DNA of 64,000 nt from Trichoplusia ni (taxonomy: Eukaryota > Arthropoda > Insecta > Lepidoptera > Noctuidae), in assembly GCF_003590095.1 (NCBI RefSeq), contig NC_039488.1, positions 1,302,001 to 1,366,000 of the forward strand, read 5' to 3'. Below, one piece after another: positions 1 to 12,200 of this stretch (positions within the stretch are counted from its first letter, which is position 1; every line of letters begins with the position of its first letter). Position numbers and translations under genes: made by a program. The notes under the pieces were generated by a model. It was not told where the DNA came from. It made no database searches and saw only the letters and a list, made by a program, of their open reading frames with translations.

Positions 1-24
1 TTTGTGTCTTTATTATTCTTGTAA

Positions 25-287
25 TGTTTAACCCTCGGTATCGGAGGGTTAATCTGGGGATTGATTTGATTAAAGCACCTGATCGTGGTTACCAAAATAC
101 TTTAATCCGAATATTACATAAAATGATACCAAAAAAAATAAAAATCCTCGACTCTCTTATAGTATACACGGAAAATTTTAACACCGCCATTCAGAAAAGC
201 GGTCTCAAAGCACAGTGACATCTTGTGGAAAATGGTGGAACAAACTGAACCTTACTTTTGATATTTTGACACATTTGCGGTTAAACA
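25..287 (-). repeat. 3' LTR of the BEL/Pao element
   Basis: 263 bp, TG...CA ended, matching 3958-4220 throughout by eye. In element orientation (minus strand) this is the downstream LTR. A short 64-codon ORF inside both LTRs is incidental. Confidence 0.95.
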
Positions 288-686
288 TTCCGCCCACCAA
301 GGACATTTTGTGAAACATTATGTCCTTCCAAAGTTAAACAAACCAAAAATTCCTTACAATACTAAACACAAAACAACCTTACAATAATAAATTCTACAAA
401 CCAATGATACAATTCTAACAACTATGCTTAACCTATCCTAATTTAAAATAACCTCAGGGAATAGGCAGGACACACAGCTTGGATGTTGGCCTTTTGAGCA
501 TAGAACCCTTACTGCGAATTGTAACTACTCGTGTAAGATTGTCTAACCCCGGATGCTAAATCTGCTTTTCACTGTGCTTCAAGTGTAATCGTCTTCATCG
601 AGGAACTGTAAACTACGTAATAAAATTTAGCTGATGTCGGTAAGTAAACCATTCTTATTATTTTTTTCATATGAAACTTCCTCATC

Positions 687-3401
687 CTATCCAATTCCAG
701 AAACCCACAATTTTTTCTTCTTTACAGTTTCTTGCAGCGCAGGTAGCTGAACAGAATATTGGAAGGTGTCACAAGTTCGGTTCCAGGTAAGTACCAAATT
801 TTTAAATATTTCATCTTGTTTTATGTTTATTACCTTTTCCGCTTCATCTTGCCCCTTGAACGAGTATTTTTTCCCGATCATTTTCTCCAGTACTTCACTG
901 CTGCTGCTTAACCCTTTTTGTACAGTGAATCCTGCCTTTGCTATTAACTCGTTCAATTGATTATAGATTTGCATGCCTTCTTTTGTAGTGTCACAACCAG
1001 TCATTAGATCATTCACATAATCATCTTTAAGAACTCTTTCAGCTGCGAGTGGATATTTGACTCCATCATCGTACGCCACTTGCTGCATCGATCGCACAGC
1101 CAAAAACGGGTGCGATCTCCAACCGATCAACATATTTCGCAAATCTGGTTGCAGTCTAGGTCTAAACGTGAGGTCGTCTTCTACTCTATTCTTTCCCTTG
1201 CAGGAACCATCAAAGACGACCCGAACCTTGGTTGTGTCTTTGTAATTACGTACAACCGCGTGTTGAGGTAAGTACACAGCATGCTCATTTTGCTCGTCTG
1301 ATTTAGATAGTTCCCTCATGTGTCCCAGTTGCAAACTCTCCTTCATAACTTCTGCGCATTTTCCCTTGTTAGTAGATGTAGCCATAAATGTTTCTTCACA
1401 TCTATCCTCTTCTTCGGTGAGTCTCTGTTTCCTGATGCGATTTGGTTCCTTGTCTATTTCCCAGAACTTTTTCAGGATTTCGTCATTCCCGAGTTGCGCG
1501 TGCATCACGGTAATATTTGATGTTTGCTGAGAAGCAGAGGCTACTGTACCCGATAAAATCCATCCCAATGAAGTAGCCTGAGCTATTGTGCTACCATCAG
1601 GTGCTCTTTTAAACCCATTCTGCAAAACCTGACTGTAAATTTCTGCCCCTAACAACATATCGACTTTATCTGGTTTGTTATATCCAGGATCCGCTAGTTC
1701 CATATCACTAACTTGAGTCCAATCTAAATATGATATTTCCCCACCCGGTAGTAAAGACGTTATAGATTTGAGAACATATGCTTTGACTACAAGTTCAAAT
1801 GATGAATTAATCCTAGATTGAATTTTGACTTCAACAACCGAATTTAAACTTAATTTGTTATGACCACCTATGCCAGTAATTGACCCCTTAACTGCTTTCT
1901 TATGTAATCCTAAACTCTGCACAGTACGCTCCGTAACGAAAGACGCTTGTGAGCCTTGATCCAACAGCGCTCTGATAGTAGACATATTTCCGTTTTTGCA
2001 AACAACTCTCACTAACGCAGTGGCTAACAGAACTTGACTACGCACGCCACCTTTTGAGAAACAAGCTACGACATCATTTTGAGATTCCTCTTCGACTGTG
2101 GCAGAATGTGCTTGCGTTGATGAATCTCCCTTATCGCCAGCAGACTCCCACTCACCTTTAAGGTGCAACAAAGAGTGATGTCTTCGCTTACAGATTTGAC
2201 ACGAGGCTGTACATTTACAAAATCTAGCAGAGTGGTGGTATCCCAAACAATTAAAACATAAATTGTGATCTTGAACAAACGTACGCCGACTATCCACATC
2301 CTTATTAACAAATTGCTTACAATTTCTTATTTTATGCTCAGTGCTGTTGCAAACCGGACATGCATTGGCTGTATTGGCCGCTGTGTGAAATACCCTTTCC
2401 TTAGTAACAATATTTTTACTTGACTTATTACCTAAAAACTCAAGAGCCCTATAACGGCCAGTTAAAAAATCTTTGAGCTGTCCAAATGTAGGCAGTTCGT
2501 CTGAGTCTATATTGCTTGTCACTTTTAGTTCCCAATCCTTTCTGCTCTCAGGATCTAGTTTTAATGTTATTATGTGTATTATGATAATATCCCAGGAAGT
2601 AACATCAATACCCAAATTCACTAACGCATTTAAACAATCTGATGTTGTATCCATTAATTCTTTTAAAGCACTAGCTGACTCTTGTACAATATTTTTTTGA
2701 CTAAGCAATCTTACTAAAATACAATGTGATAAATATTTTCTATTGTTATATCTAGTCTCTAACTGAGCCCAGCATCGCTCATAATTAGATTCCGAAATTG
2801 GTATATGACGAAGAAGTTGCTCGGCTTCCCCAGTCAAATAACTCTTTAAGTAATGCAATTTTTGTACATTATCAATAGTGCTATTTTTATGGATTGCTGA
2901 CACAAATAAATCGCGGAATGTGGGCCATTCAGTATATTTTCCGGAAAAAGTTGGAATTGTTATTCTTGGTAACTTAATAGTCATACTTTTGTTCGGAGAA
3001 TTATTATTTGAAGACCCCATAGCTGAAGAAACATTGCTATTTTTTATTTTACTTAATGCGATCTTTAACTCGCATCTTAAATCTAAATACAAATCTTCCG
3101 TGTTAAAATAGACTTCGTTGACAGTATAAGGTGAAGATGATAACTCCTTATGATCAAAATCCTTGACAATTTGTGTATGTGTTAAAGTGAATTGTGCCCA
3201 TAATTCCTCAATACTTTCTAATCTGGTTTCTAAATATTGTAAAGTAATCCTATCCTTTGGCGATTTCTTAAAATTAATTTTAGCTCTTGACAATCGGACG
3301 TAAATGTCATCTTGCACTTTGACATGTGATTGCAAAGACATTTTGATTTTTTTTATAATTGCCAACGGTTTCCAAAAAAGGTTACAATCCAATGTAAACA
3401 C
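687..3401 (-). CDS. Truncated BEL gag-pol polyprotein (904 codons, defective RT)
   Basis: One uninterrupted frame. The likeliest start is Met21 (3341), where BEL-like gag similarity begins; the first Met is at 3401. Domains in order: DUF1759-type gag around residues 140-320; Cys/His knuckles (CPVC at 348, then C-x2-C-x4-H-x4-C at 382-395); a DUF1758 retropepsin with LLDQGSQ (Asp481); then reverse transcriptase. The RT jumps from GWRSHP to FLAVRSMQQVAYDDG near residue 766, apparently losing the palm segment with the first catalytic Asp. The YVDD box reads YVND (795-798; bases 1008-1019). The frame ends with RT-like sequence and lacks RNase H and integrase. The product might still supply gag, but it cannot reverse-transcribe by itself (inference from family knowledge). 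Confidence 0.85.
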   Translation of the reverse strand: MFTLDCNLFWKPLAIIKKIKMSLQSHVKVQDDIYVRLSRAKINFKKSPKDRITLQYLETRLESIEELWAQFTLTHTQIVKDFDHKELSSSPYTVNEVYFNTEDLYLDLRCELKIALSKIKNSNVSSAMGSSNNNSPNKSMTIKLPRITIPTFSGKYTEWPTFRDLFVSAIHKNSTIDNVQKLHYLKSYLTGEAEQLLRHIPISESNYERCWAQLETRYNNRKYLSHCILVRLLSQKNIVQESASALKELMDTTSDCLNALVNLGIDVTSWDIIIIHIITLKLDPESRKDWELKVTSNIDSDELPTFGQLKDFLTGRYRALEFLGNKSSKNIVTKERVFHTAANTANACPVCNSTEHKIRNCKQFVNKDVDSRRTFVQDHNLCFNCLGYHHSARFCKCTASCQICKRRHHSLLHLKGEWESAGDKGDSSTQAHSATVEEESQNDVVACFSKGGVRSQVLLATALVRVVCKNGNMSTIRALLDQGSQASFVTERTVQSLGLHKKAVKGSITGIGGHNKLSLNSVVEVKIQSRINSSFELVVKAYVLKSITSLLPGGEISYLDWTQVSDMELADPGYNKPDKVDMLLGAEIYSQVLQNGFKRAPDGSTIAQATSLGWILSGTVASASQQTSNITVMHAQLGNDEILKKFWEIDKEPNRIRKQRLTEEEDRCEETFMATSTNKGKCAEVMKESLQLGHMRELSKSDEQNEHAVYLPQHAVVRNYKDTTKVRVVFDGSCKGKNRVEDDLTFRPRLQPDLRNMLIGWRSHPFLAVRSMQQVAYDDGVKYPLAAERVLKDDYVNDLMTGCDTTKEGMQIYNQLNELIAKAGFTVQKGLSSSSEVLEKMIGKKYSFKGQDEAEKVINIKQDEIFKNLVLTWNRTCDTFQYSVQLPALQETVKKKKLWVSGIG

Positions 3402-3939
3402 TAACTATTTTTATAAGAAATTTTACAAGTCCATATAAATATCAAAAATTTTCTAAGTGTTTGAACCTTATGAATCTATAGAAAATCGGGCATAGGTTCC
3501 CCGTCTGAACGGAATTTGGCTTAAATCTAACTAAGTCTAACATGCACACATTACAATTATTCTAAGTCCAAGAATTTTTCTAAGTTATAATCTTCTAGGC
3601 AATAAAGTTCACTTTTGCTTCAAACGAAATAGTCTCAAAGTACTTACGTTATTCTTGCACTATCACTCACTTCCTTACGACGTCGCTTGCAGCTTGCTTG
3701 CTGCCGATGTGTAGTAGTTGTACCCAACGCCCGCCAGGGGGCGCTCCGCTCTCGGTTTGGTGCGCAGCTGCTGGGATGAAACTTCCACCAATTTTCAGCT
3801 CCGGTGCCCGCAGAACTTGCTTGAACTGCGGTGGCGCCTTCTGTTGGCGTCACTGGTAGCACTTCAGTGGCGACCCACCACTGGTTTCTGTGCCGCTGAT
3901 ACCCAAAAATCCGAGAAGCGTGATATTTACAACGCTTCT

Positions 3940-3957
3940 ATCCGGCTCGAAGGACCA
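3940..3957 (-). other. tRNA-Tyr primer binding site
   Basis: Directly abutting the 5' LTR, the plus strand reads ATCCGGCTCGAAGGACCA. This is the 3' end of an insect tRNA-Tyr including CCA, so the element RNA (minus strand) is complementary to it over 18 nt. This fixes the element's orientation and priming tRNA. The tRNA assignment rests on memory of the Drosophila tRNA-Tyr acceptor and T-arm. Confidence 0.85.
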
Positions 3958-4220
3958 TGTTTAACCCTCGGTATCGGAGGGTTAATCTGGGGATTGATTT
4001 GATTAAAGCACCTGATCGTGGTTACCAAAATACTTTAATCCGAATATTACATAAAATGATACCAAAAAAAATAAAAATCCTCGACTCTCTTATAGTATAC
4101 ACGGAAAATTTTAACACCGCCATTCAGAAAAGCGGTCTCAAAGCACAGTGACATCTTGTGGAAAATGGTGGAACAAACTGAACCTTACTTTTGATATTTT
4201 GACACATTTGCGGTTAAACA
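3958..4220 (-). repeat. 5' LTR of the BEL/Pao element
   Basis: 263-bp copy of 25-287, upstream in element orientation. It should carry the element promoter. The 5-bp target duplication TGTAA follows at 4221. Confidence 0.95.
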
Positions 4221-6240
4221 TGTAATATACTACCATAACGCAACAACGATCATAAAATACGAATGCAATTAAATAAGAAACTAAATAGTATTCAAGTATT
4301 TACCTACATGCGATTGTCTTCACTAGTAACATAACAAATGCTAACATTACGTCGTTTTTCGTTTGCTGTCATATAAATGCAAATACTTGGATACATAGGG
4401 AATATTTATCAACAAATTAGCATTGAATTGTAATGGTATGTTAAAAGCCTTCTAAATAACATTTAGGCTGAGTTTCCGGCAGGGATGCGAAGCGATGGAT
4501 GTGTGATACAAGATTGTTTTTAATACAAACCCATAAATGTCCCACCGCTAGTTAACTCTAAGTATTGACCACCACAGTTCAATTATCGATTTTTTGATGG
4601 AACTTAAAATAATTAAGGGAAAACATCCATGGGATCTAAGGTAAAACCTAGCCACTACGAAATTATAAATCTTTTCTTTTTTTGGGATTAGTCCGCCACA
4701 CATGCAATGATACAATGAAAACAACGAAAACACTAAAGCACGGTGTCTCCCAGGGGAAACTACCTTGGAACCCGCAACGCAATTATCAGACATAGTAAAA
4801 AGGGGAAGTAAAAAAATAATATTCCACTTCCCTCCATAGCAAGCTTGAGTCCAAGGTGGAAATAGCTGATATAGCAAAAAAAGTTATCCCATCCATCGTA
4901 ACGCATCCCGGGTGGAACCACAGCTTCAAACCGGTCTGCATTGTCTAGTGTGTCGCATACTTGCCAACTTCAAAGTTCGCAATTACATTGTGACATTAAT
5001 TTGCGTATTTATTTTACTCCGTCATTTTGTCATTCACTCTGTCATTGTAATTCAAAATCATAACCTTTGTGTAGTCATTTGTTTTTTGATGAAAAATAAA
5101 GATAAAAAAGCGAATGTCATAAATCAACGATAGTACGTAATAAAGAATCTTATTATTTTGAATTTAACGGTTTACACTGTGGATTAATTCTACTGAAGCA
5201 TTTATTAAGTTTTCTATTTTTTGTTAATTTGAAGTTGCTTGTAATTCTGACATAATATTCAGTTTCATAAGGAATAATGACGAAGTCTATGGTGCTATTT
5301 TCTTTCACATTCCGTAAATTTTCACTATTTTGTAGCGTTGCTCTAACTCATAAAGATCATGAATTTGCATATTGTAGTTATCTAACATCTTTGAACCGAC
5401 ATCACCTTGACTGTATCATAAAAGTCCACATATACGTACAATTCCAGGTACATACATAATGTTTTATTGACCCTACTTACAAAACAAGCAATGGAATACA
5501 AAACCTCTCTACAATAGGTGCTGAATGACGTAATATGACCAAATAGAACGTTACATGTTTGGGCGTGTAACATAACATTGTTATCCAAATGTTCATGCCA
5601 AGTTTAGAATATATACGCCAAATAAAATGTTTTTAATATAACAAATTCTCGTCTAATTAAACAAGAAAAATCAGAGCTGCCAAAAATATGGTTCTTGCAA
5701 AACGCTGATTCGCAATACTAATTCGTCTCTGAGACACATGTTCCAAATTACAAGTAATGCGATACTTGCGCTTTGAACATCATGCCAGATTTTAACGCAT
5801 TGTTCAGAACGACGATGCGTATCGTCTCCCGACGGTAGAATATTATAATAGAGCTACGTTGACGCATTTTATTTTAGCTTTAATCTTGATGAAAATAATA
5901 ATGTAATAGAAATTCGAACGATAATTGGACTCCAAATAAAAACTGCTGAGCAATACTTGATGAATTTTAAATAAAAAAACAATGAACAAAATCGGTTCAT
6001 CCAGTTCGAAACTCTGAGGCAATAAACATAAAGACTAACTTTTTTGGAGTCGGTTGAAAATATGATCAATATGAAATTTCAAAAGTCAGCGCTAGAGCGA
6101 CGCTGTTAGTGAGCAGTTCCGCTTCCACAGTTGGAACCCGTGTTTTATAGCCTTATTCAATTAGGACACAATTATCATTATTTCCTCATTTCATGATGAA
6201 CATTAAAAAGCCGTTACTAAAATTTCACTTCTGTCCTCAG
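4221..6240. other. Remainder of AQR intron, no gene seen
   Basis: AT-rich sequence between the BEL element and the first AQR exon in the window. I see no exon with splice sites and no recognisable protein on either strand; the short ORFs here have no family features. Confidence 0.6.
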
Positions 6241-9200
6241 AATCTAGCGGAAGCAGAGTACGTGGTGGCCGTATTCATGTACATGAGGCTTGTGGGATGG
6301 CCAGCTGACCGTATCTCCATCCTGACTACATATAATGGGCAGAAACATCTCATACGCGACGTCATCGACAAGCGATGTGCTGAAAACCCACTGATTGGAC
6401 GCCCTCATAAGGTAAGAATTAATATTTTTTTTTCTTTTATAGCTCCACCAAACTCCACGCGGTCATAAGACCCGCGTTGGAAAGAAATCAATGATCCATA
6501 GACATCTAGACCGATCCTAGTGAAAGGTATCTCTTTAGGGCCTACCTGTTGTACTTAAACCAATAGGAAAGTCTATAAAGAAATCAGTCAGTTATTAAGA
6601 AATGACTACCGCACTAATTAATTGAATCCTTGTGTCGCGTGGGTTTTACAAACATTCAAGTCATGCATTCAATGCACAGGCCACCCAGACTCAGGACAAG
6701 CATTCGTGGATCACACAAGCGCTTGTCCTACGCGAGTGTCGAACTCGCGACACGTCACGCACAGTGGGCTTGGCGTGGAGACCTCAACTACTCGGCAATC
6801 CGCTACGTCTCTTATCAATTGGAAATACAGACTAGTAGTTCCTCATAACTCTTATCCAAGATCCCCAAATTACCCACGACTCTTACTACTTCATACCCCT
6901 TATCCATTCTGGGCCTATATAAGCTGGTACTTCAGGAGAATGAGTATCTTTACTGCCATTTACCTTCTTACTGGAACACATTTAAAACTGCATTAAAAGC
7001 CTACATGTATTCTGAAGCACCAGTTCTCAGCCACTTACAAAGCCAGTCATGGTTAATCGGCTCTTCAATGTGTCATGACCATTTTAGCTTCCATTTATGC
7101 AAGTAAGTCGACGCAATTTAGTACTTTAATCTCATAAGCGAGGACGGCGAACGATAACATTCACTACGAACCGCGTCATCTCCTATTATGGGCAAAAAAA
7201 CAACGGAATTTGAAATTATTTTTTGATTACTCATCTTCCTTGATTATAATATTCGTTATTGAAAAGGGATTCCTCTTTTATTTATTTTTGGCTAGTTCTA
7301 TTTGTGACGTGGTTCGGAACCCTCTCTATGGTCGTTCTAATTCTGTCTTTAACATCTTGAATTTATAAAAATCTGTTAGAAAAAGCATCGTCCCGTTAAA
7401 TGGTCGTAATTAATGTGTTTTTTTTTCGTGTAATTGTTGAATAGCTTTTTCATTCCAATTCTCTGTCTGACAGTTCTAAGTCTTGACAATTACATCTTTT
7501 ATTAGGATTGGCAGGTCTTAATAGTCATTTCTAAGAATTTTTCTCTGTATAATTTCATATCGATTTGTGGATGGTCGCTAATTATAGCATAGCGTTTTTA
7601 TTCGAGTTTTTATACGCATTTGTTAGTTGAAATTATTTTTTTTTTTTAACTCAGTGTAAATCTCATATTTTTATGTAAATAATATGGACTTTGAAAATTA
7701 CATTTCCTTCTGATAAAAATAGATAATCGACTCTTAAATCATCTGTAAAATAATCAATCATTGTACGTTATCCCAGTCCAAAAGTCTCAAAAGTCCATTC
7801 GAAATTCATTCCAATTCTCCAATTGACATCGCATTCACAGAAAAACTTAGATCATTGATCCCGTACGAGTCACATGAGGGATAACCACAGATTATCTCAA
7901 TCAGAATCGTCTGAATCATCTCCGGAACACTCAGACTTACTACGTAACGACCGGAACTCTTTATTAAGGAAGTATCGGCTAATTAACCCAGTATGAGTGA
8001 AGCACTTACTCAGACGAAAAACCTGTTTATTCATCTTGTCTTCTTGTGAAAGACTCTTTGTTCTGTGCCGCAGTTCTTGGTAATTCTGTGTTCGGGTATT
8101 CGCCAACATTATACAGGCTACAAAAATTTGGTGCCTAGATCAAATATTTAGACTATTCTGTAAATATTTACCGTGCTCGAGGTATTTTCCCCAAAATAGT
8201 ATTTTGTTTTTACCTGATTGCGTCACGAGCTAACCAGCTTGTTGATTTTCTTACTAATTTCCAAAGAATAGGAAGTTTATTAAACTTTCGTAAGACAGAT
8301 TCATAAATATTTATTTAATGACGGTTTACTCACACGTATTATTTGACTCACGAACAGGCCGCAACTTAAACTCATGATTAAGGACCCCGGTTGGGTCCGA
8401 AACTAGTAGGCGTTACCTACTACCTACTGCATTCAAACTGCATCCGAACTGCAAATATGCAGTTGGATTGCAGTTGAAATGCGGTTTAGACCCTAAGATT
8501 TTTAACATAATAAAAATATTAACTCTTTTATTCGTAATAAGAATGATAATCAAATCAAGACGGATGTTATGTTTACACCCTCGATATAAATACTTTATTA
8601 CTTAGTAATAAAAAATATGTAAGTATTGCAAACACTCACATACAGCCACATGGCTAAATATGGCTGATCTGCATAATAGTATTAAGAACATTTTTGTAAA
8701 CCCAAATTTGCAAATAAAAGTATATTCTGTTCTAGATAAATAGTAATTATAATCTCGCGCAGTGTGCCAATATCAACATTTGTGTTAGTCAGAAGTTTTT
8801 TTAAGAAATTTCGTCAGTTATTTATTACCTACATGCGAACAAAACGAGTGATATTTCTTACTCAGCAGGTTTGACACACTGAAGAAATTCGAAAACTATC
8901 ATAATTTGCCTCAAAATCCACCCAGAATGATTGCTTATTAAATTGGGATCGAACGCGCGACCCGTCGCGAACTGTATCACTGGCGCAGTAACCATTCAAC
9001 TAAACATACCTTGTTTATTAAACTTGCATTTCTTACGTCTGTCAATTTAAAACATGAGAGGTTGGTATTTTTTCCTTTTTTTACTAAACTGCGCAGAATG
9101 ACAGTTATTCAAGTCATAATTTTAGATATAAAATTAATTCAGGTTATTCATTAGATATTATTAGCCAATAATTTAGATGACATCTCATTGATATTGTCAG

Positions 9201-12200
9201 CAATAGCTTCTGACATCACGATTATATAATATCACTGAAATAGCGATGATACGTATACCAGGAGCGCCGGTCCTCACATCTGACATCATGTGGCAAAATA
9301 TAAAAGACACGTGCCTTCTAGATATGTTATTTTTATTCTACGTGAAAGAGAAACCAAAATAAAAGTGACCCACTTCTGAAATGTTTATAAATACAAAACC
9401 ATAAATTTCCTAAATGTTTTTCGATGTGTAAAGAAAATCGAAATGTTTTATTTTATAGAATGTGATGCATTCGGTTATGCGTGCCTAAGAGCGCGTTTCC
9501 ACTGTGCCGTAGCGATAATTTATAATTAATCAATGGACGACTGTCGTGTCTAACAGTTCCCCGTCATAGTTTTTTGTCATTTAGCGACTATTGTAGCTAG
9601 CTATTCCTACTGTCACCTGGACCGCAACTCCGCTATTTACAATTGAATGAAAATTGGATTAAACTTTACACTGTTTATATTCTTGTAAGCATTTCGCCAA
9701 CACAATAATTGGAAATTCACTACTACCATCCGGGTTAATTGCGACATGTCGCGCTTTCGATCGCCGCGTCGTGTCGGAAGAACATTTATGTGATTCATTC
9801 ATGAGTTTAGCGTCTGCCTATCTCTGTGACTATGATTGCAAAGTGATGGATCCCACGCAACACACAGAAATTCTTTGTAGCTACTTTATTTTGATTTTAG
9901 TTTTTTTTCTTATCCCACATCTTGGGACTTGATAAACCGATTGTTAATTCTTTTATTCATGTAACGCAATATAGCTGTCATTTCATCCTATAATTTGTCT
10001 TCCTATCTTAACAAGTTAGCTAAGAAGTTTTTTTTTTTAATTTTAAGTCCATAGTAATGATAATATGAAATCGATTGTATATGTTTGTTCTAAAAAACAA
10101 TATCATGAAAAATCATATATTCCCTACAGGTGACCACGGTAGACAAGTACCAAGGTCAGCAGAACGACATCGCATTAGTTTCGTTAGTGCGGACCCGCGC
10201 CGTGGGCCACGTGCGCGACCTCCGACGTCTGATCGTGGCCGCCTCCAGGGCCCGACTGGGGCTCTACATATTCGCCAGAGCGAACCTGTTCAGGAACTGC
10301 TTCGAACTACAACCCACTTTCAATCAGGTATGTAACAACATTTAATGGTTTCGTTTGACTTTTTCGGTATTTGAGCGAAAATGACACGGAGTGAAATGAA
10401 AAAAATACATTTAAATCTTTTAAAGGCATGGTCTAAAAGCCTAAAAGAGATCTAACTGACAATTTGGCTTCTGGACTCATGTGATGCCCAAAATGCCCAA
10501 TATGCCCGTAATGTTGAAGACGATAAAAGCATAACAGTAATATTACCAAGAAAATGAAATATGTAATATAAATTTGTAATGCCTTCTTTTGCTGTGCCCG
10601 ATCAGGGTCCATAACATTGTACCTAGCTTTAAGCCTCTTTAACATCTTTTGTAACATTATGGAATGCAAATAAAAATATGAATATGAATATGAAAACCGG
10701 TTAATAAGCCTGATGCCTAATTATTGTTTCTAATCTTAACTTTTCCTTTTCCAAAGAGGATCTTGGTACATCATTGTGCACTTTCCATTCTTGCAATTGG
10801 TATCATCGACAAGAAAATAAGAAGAGTCATTAGGACTGTTTTTATATGCACCATATTCACCATATTTTATGTCCAACTGCCGATATCAAAACCTTCCATG
10901 GGGTCTTTCCTAACCCTAAATAATATTGGCCTGTTGGTCTAATGGTTAGTGACCCTGACTGCCGGAGGCAATACCGGAGGTCATGGGTTCGATTCCCACC
11001 ATAAAACAAATGTTTGTGTGATAAGCACGATCATTAGTTCTGGGTGTAATTTATCTATATTGTGTATGTATGTCGAAATGGTAGACTATATTATTATAAT
11101 ATTATATACAATTCCTTTAAAGCTGGTAGAGCGTCCCTTGGAGCTGGAGCTGGTGCCGGGCGAGCGCTGGCCCGCGCAGCGCGGCGCATGCGCAGTGGTC
11201 CCGGACGCCATGACACTGCGCGTGCGCGACATGCCGCACATGGCGCAGTACGTGTACGACATGTACCTGGACAGGGTGCGCCAGTGCAAGGACCAGTATG
11301 AGGTCAGTCAACACGATAGCTATACGGAGGTAGTACGCACAATAAAAAGTAAAAAGTAAACTGTTCGGTAAACATACTGATACTGAAAGCAATACAATAT
11401 ATTATTATATAGTAAGGACTAAGGACAAATATTTTAAGGTGGCTGGAGTGGCGAAGTGTTAAACATTACTATGCTAGAAAATATAATATGATGGTGACCA
11501 CTCCAACGTTCGGATATGCTTCAATGATTGTTATTGTCGTGATGTAGTACAACATGCGTATTATACATACGTGATATTTTCAGTTATATTTTTAACAATT
11601 AAAAAAAATATGACTGGTGCACGTATACATTCCATGGAGTTCCAAATACTTAGTCAAATTTTACATTAGTGTTTTGCTTGATTGATTATAGTAGATAGGC
11701 ATACTACAGGCTTATCCATAAGGATCATATAACACTATTAAGCAAGTAAGTCACACACCATGAATAATAAAAAAAAACATTTCACAACAAATCAATAAAT
11801 AAATCAGTTTGTGTCCAGTACTCGCAGTCTAAGCACGTGCTACAATTACAGCGTTGATTTATTAACACTCCATAAATTACGAGGTGGTTGAAATACGATA
11901 TGCCTTTAGGTAATTATTTATAGCTGACTGATTACCGACAGTTTTGTTTTTTTATGGAATACAAAATTGGCAGTGTCGATGACTCCAATTTACAATTCAT
12001 ATTTGGACGGAAGGAGGAAAAAGCAGGAGGTTTTTTTCTTTGTTACCTCAGAACTTCGATGATTTTTTTTATTTAACGAAATCTATTGTTTTTTATGTTA
12101 AAACATGTTATACAGTAAGAAAAATCTTGATAGTAACTATCGTGAGAATGATTCATTATTAAATGATATAACGGTTTACTTACGCGTATTTATCGGGATA

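Larger units (their letters stand above)
25..4220 (-). mobile_element. BEL/Pao LTR retrotransposon, internally deleted, non-autonomous
   Basis: Two 263-bp direct repeats (25-287 and 3958-4220) that look identical base for base flank a 3.7-kb interior. Each begins TGTTTAACC and ends GGTTAAACA, a perfect 9-bp inverted terminus. The 5-bp target duplication TGTAA lies at 20-24 and again at 4221-4225. Next to the minus-strand 5' LTR is a primer site matching the 3' end of tRNA-Tyr. A purine-rich tract (GGTGGGCGGAA on the minus strand, 288-298) precedes the other LTR. The single long ORF has BEL-type gag and protease but a damaged reverse transcriptase and no RNase H or integrase. Full BEL/Pao elements are usually 6-7 kb, so this is a deletion derivative. 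It lies antisense in an intron of AQR. Identical LTRs imply a recent insertion (inference). Confidence 0.95.

Noticed and set aside
24..218. 64-codon ORF in each LTR
   Set aside because: Incidental frame inside a non-coding LTR on the strand opposite to the element.
10949..11359. 136-codon plus-strand ORF
   Set aside because: It is a SINE tail read through an intron into AQR exon 11123-11302; only the exon part is coding.
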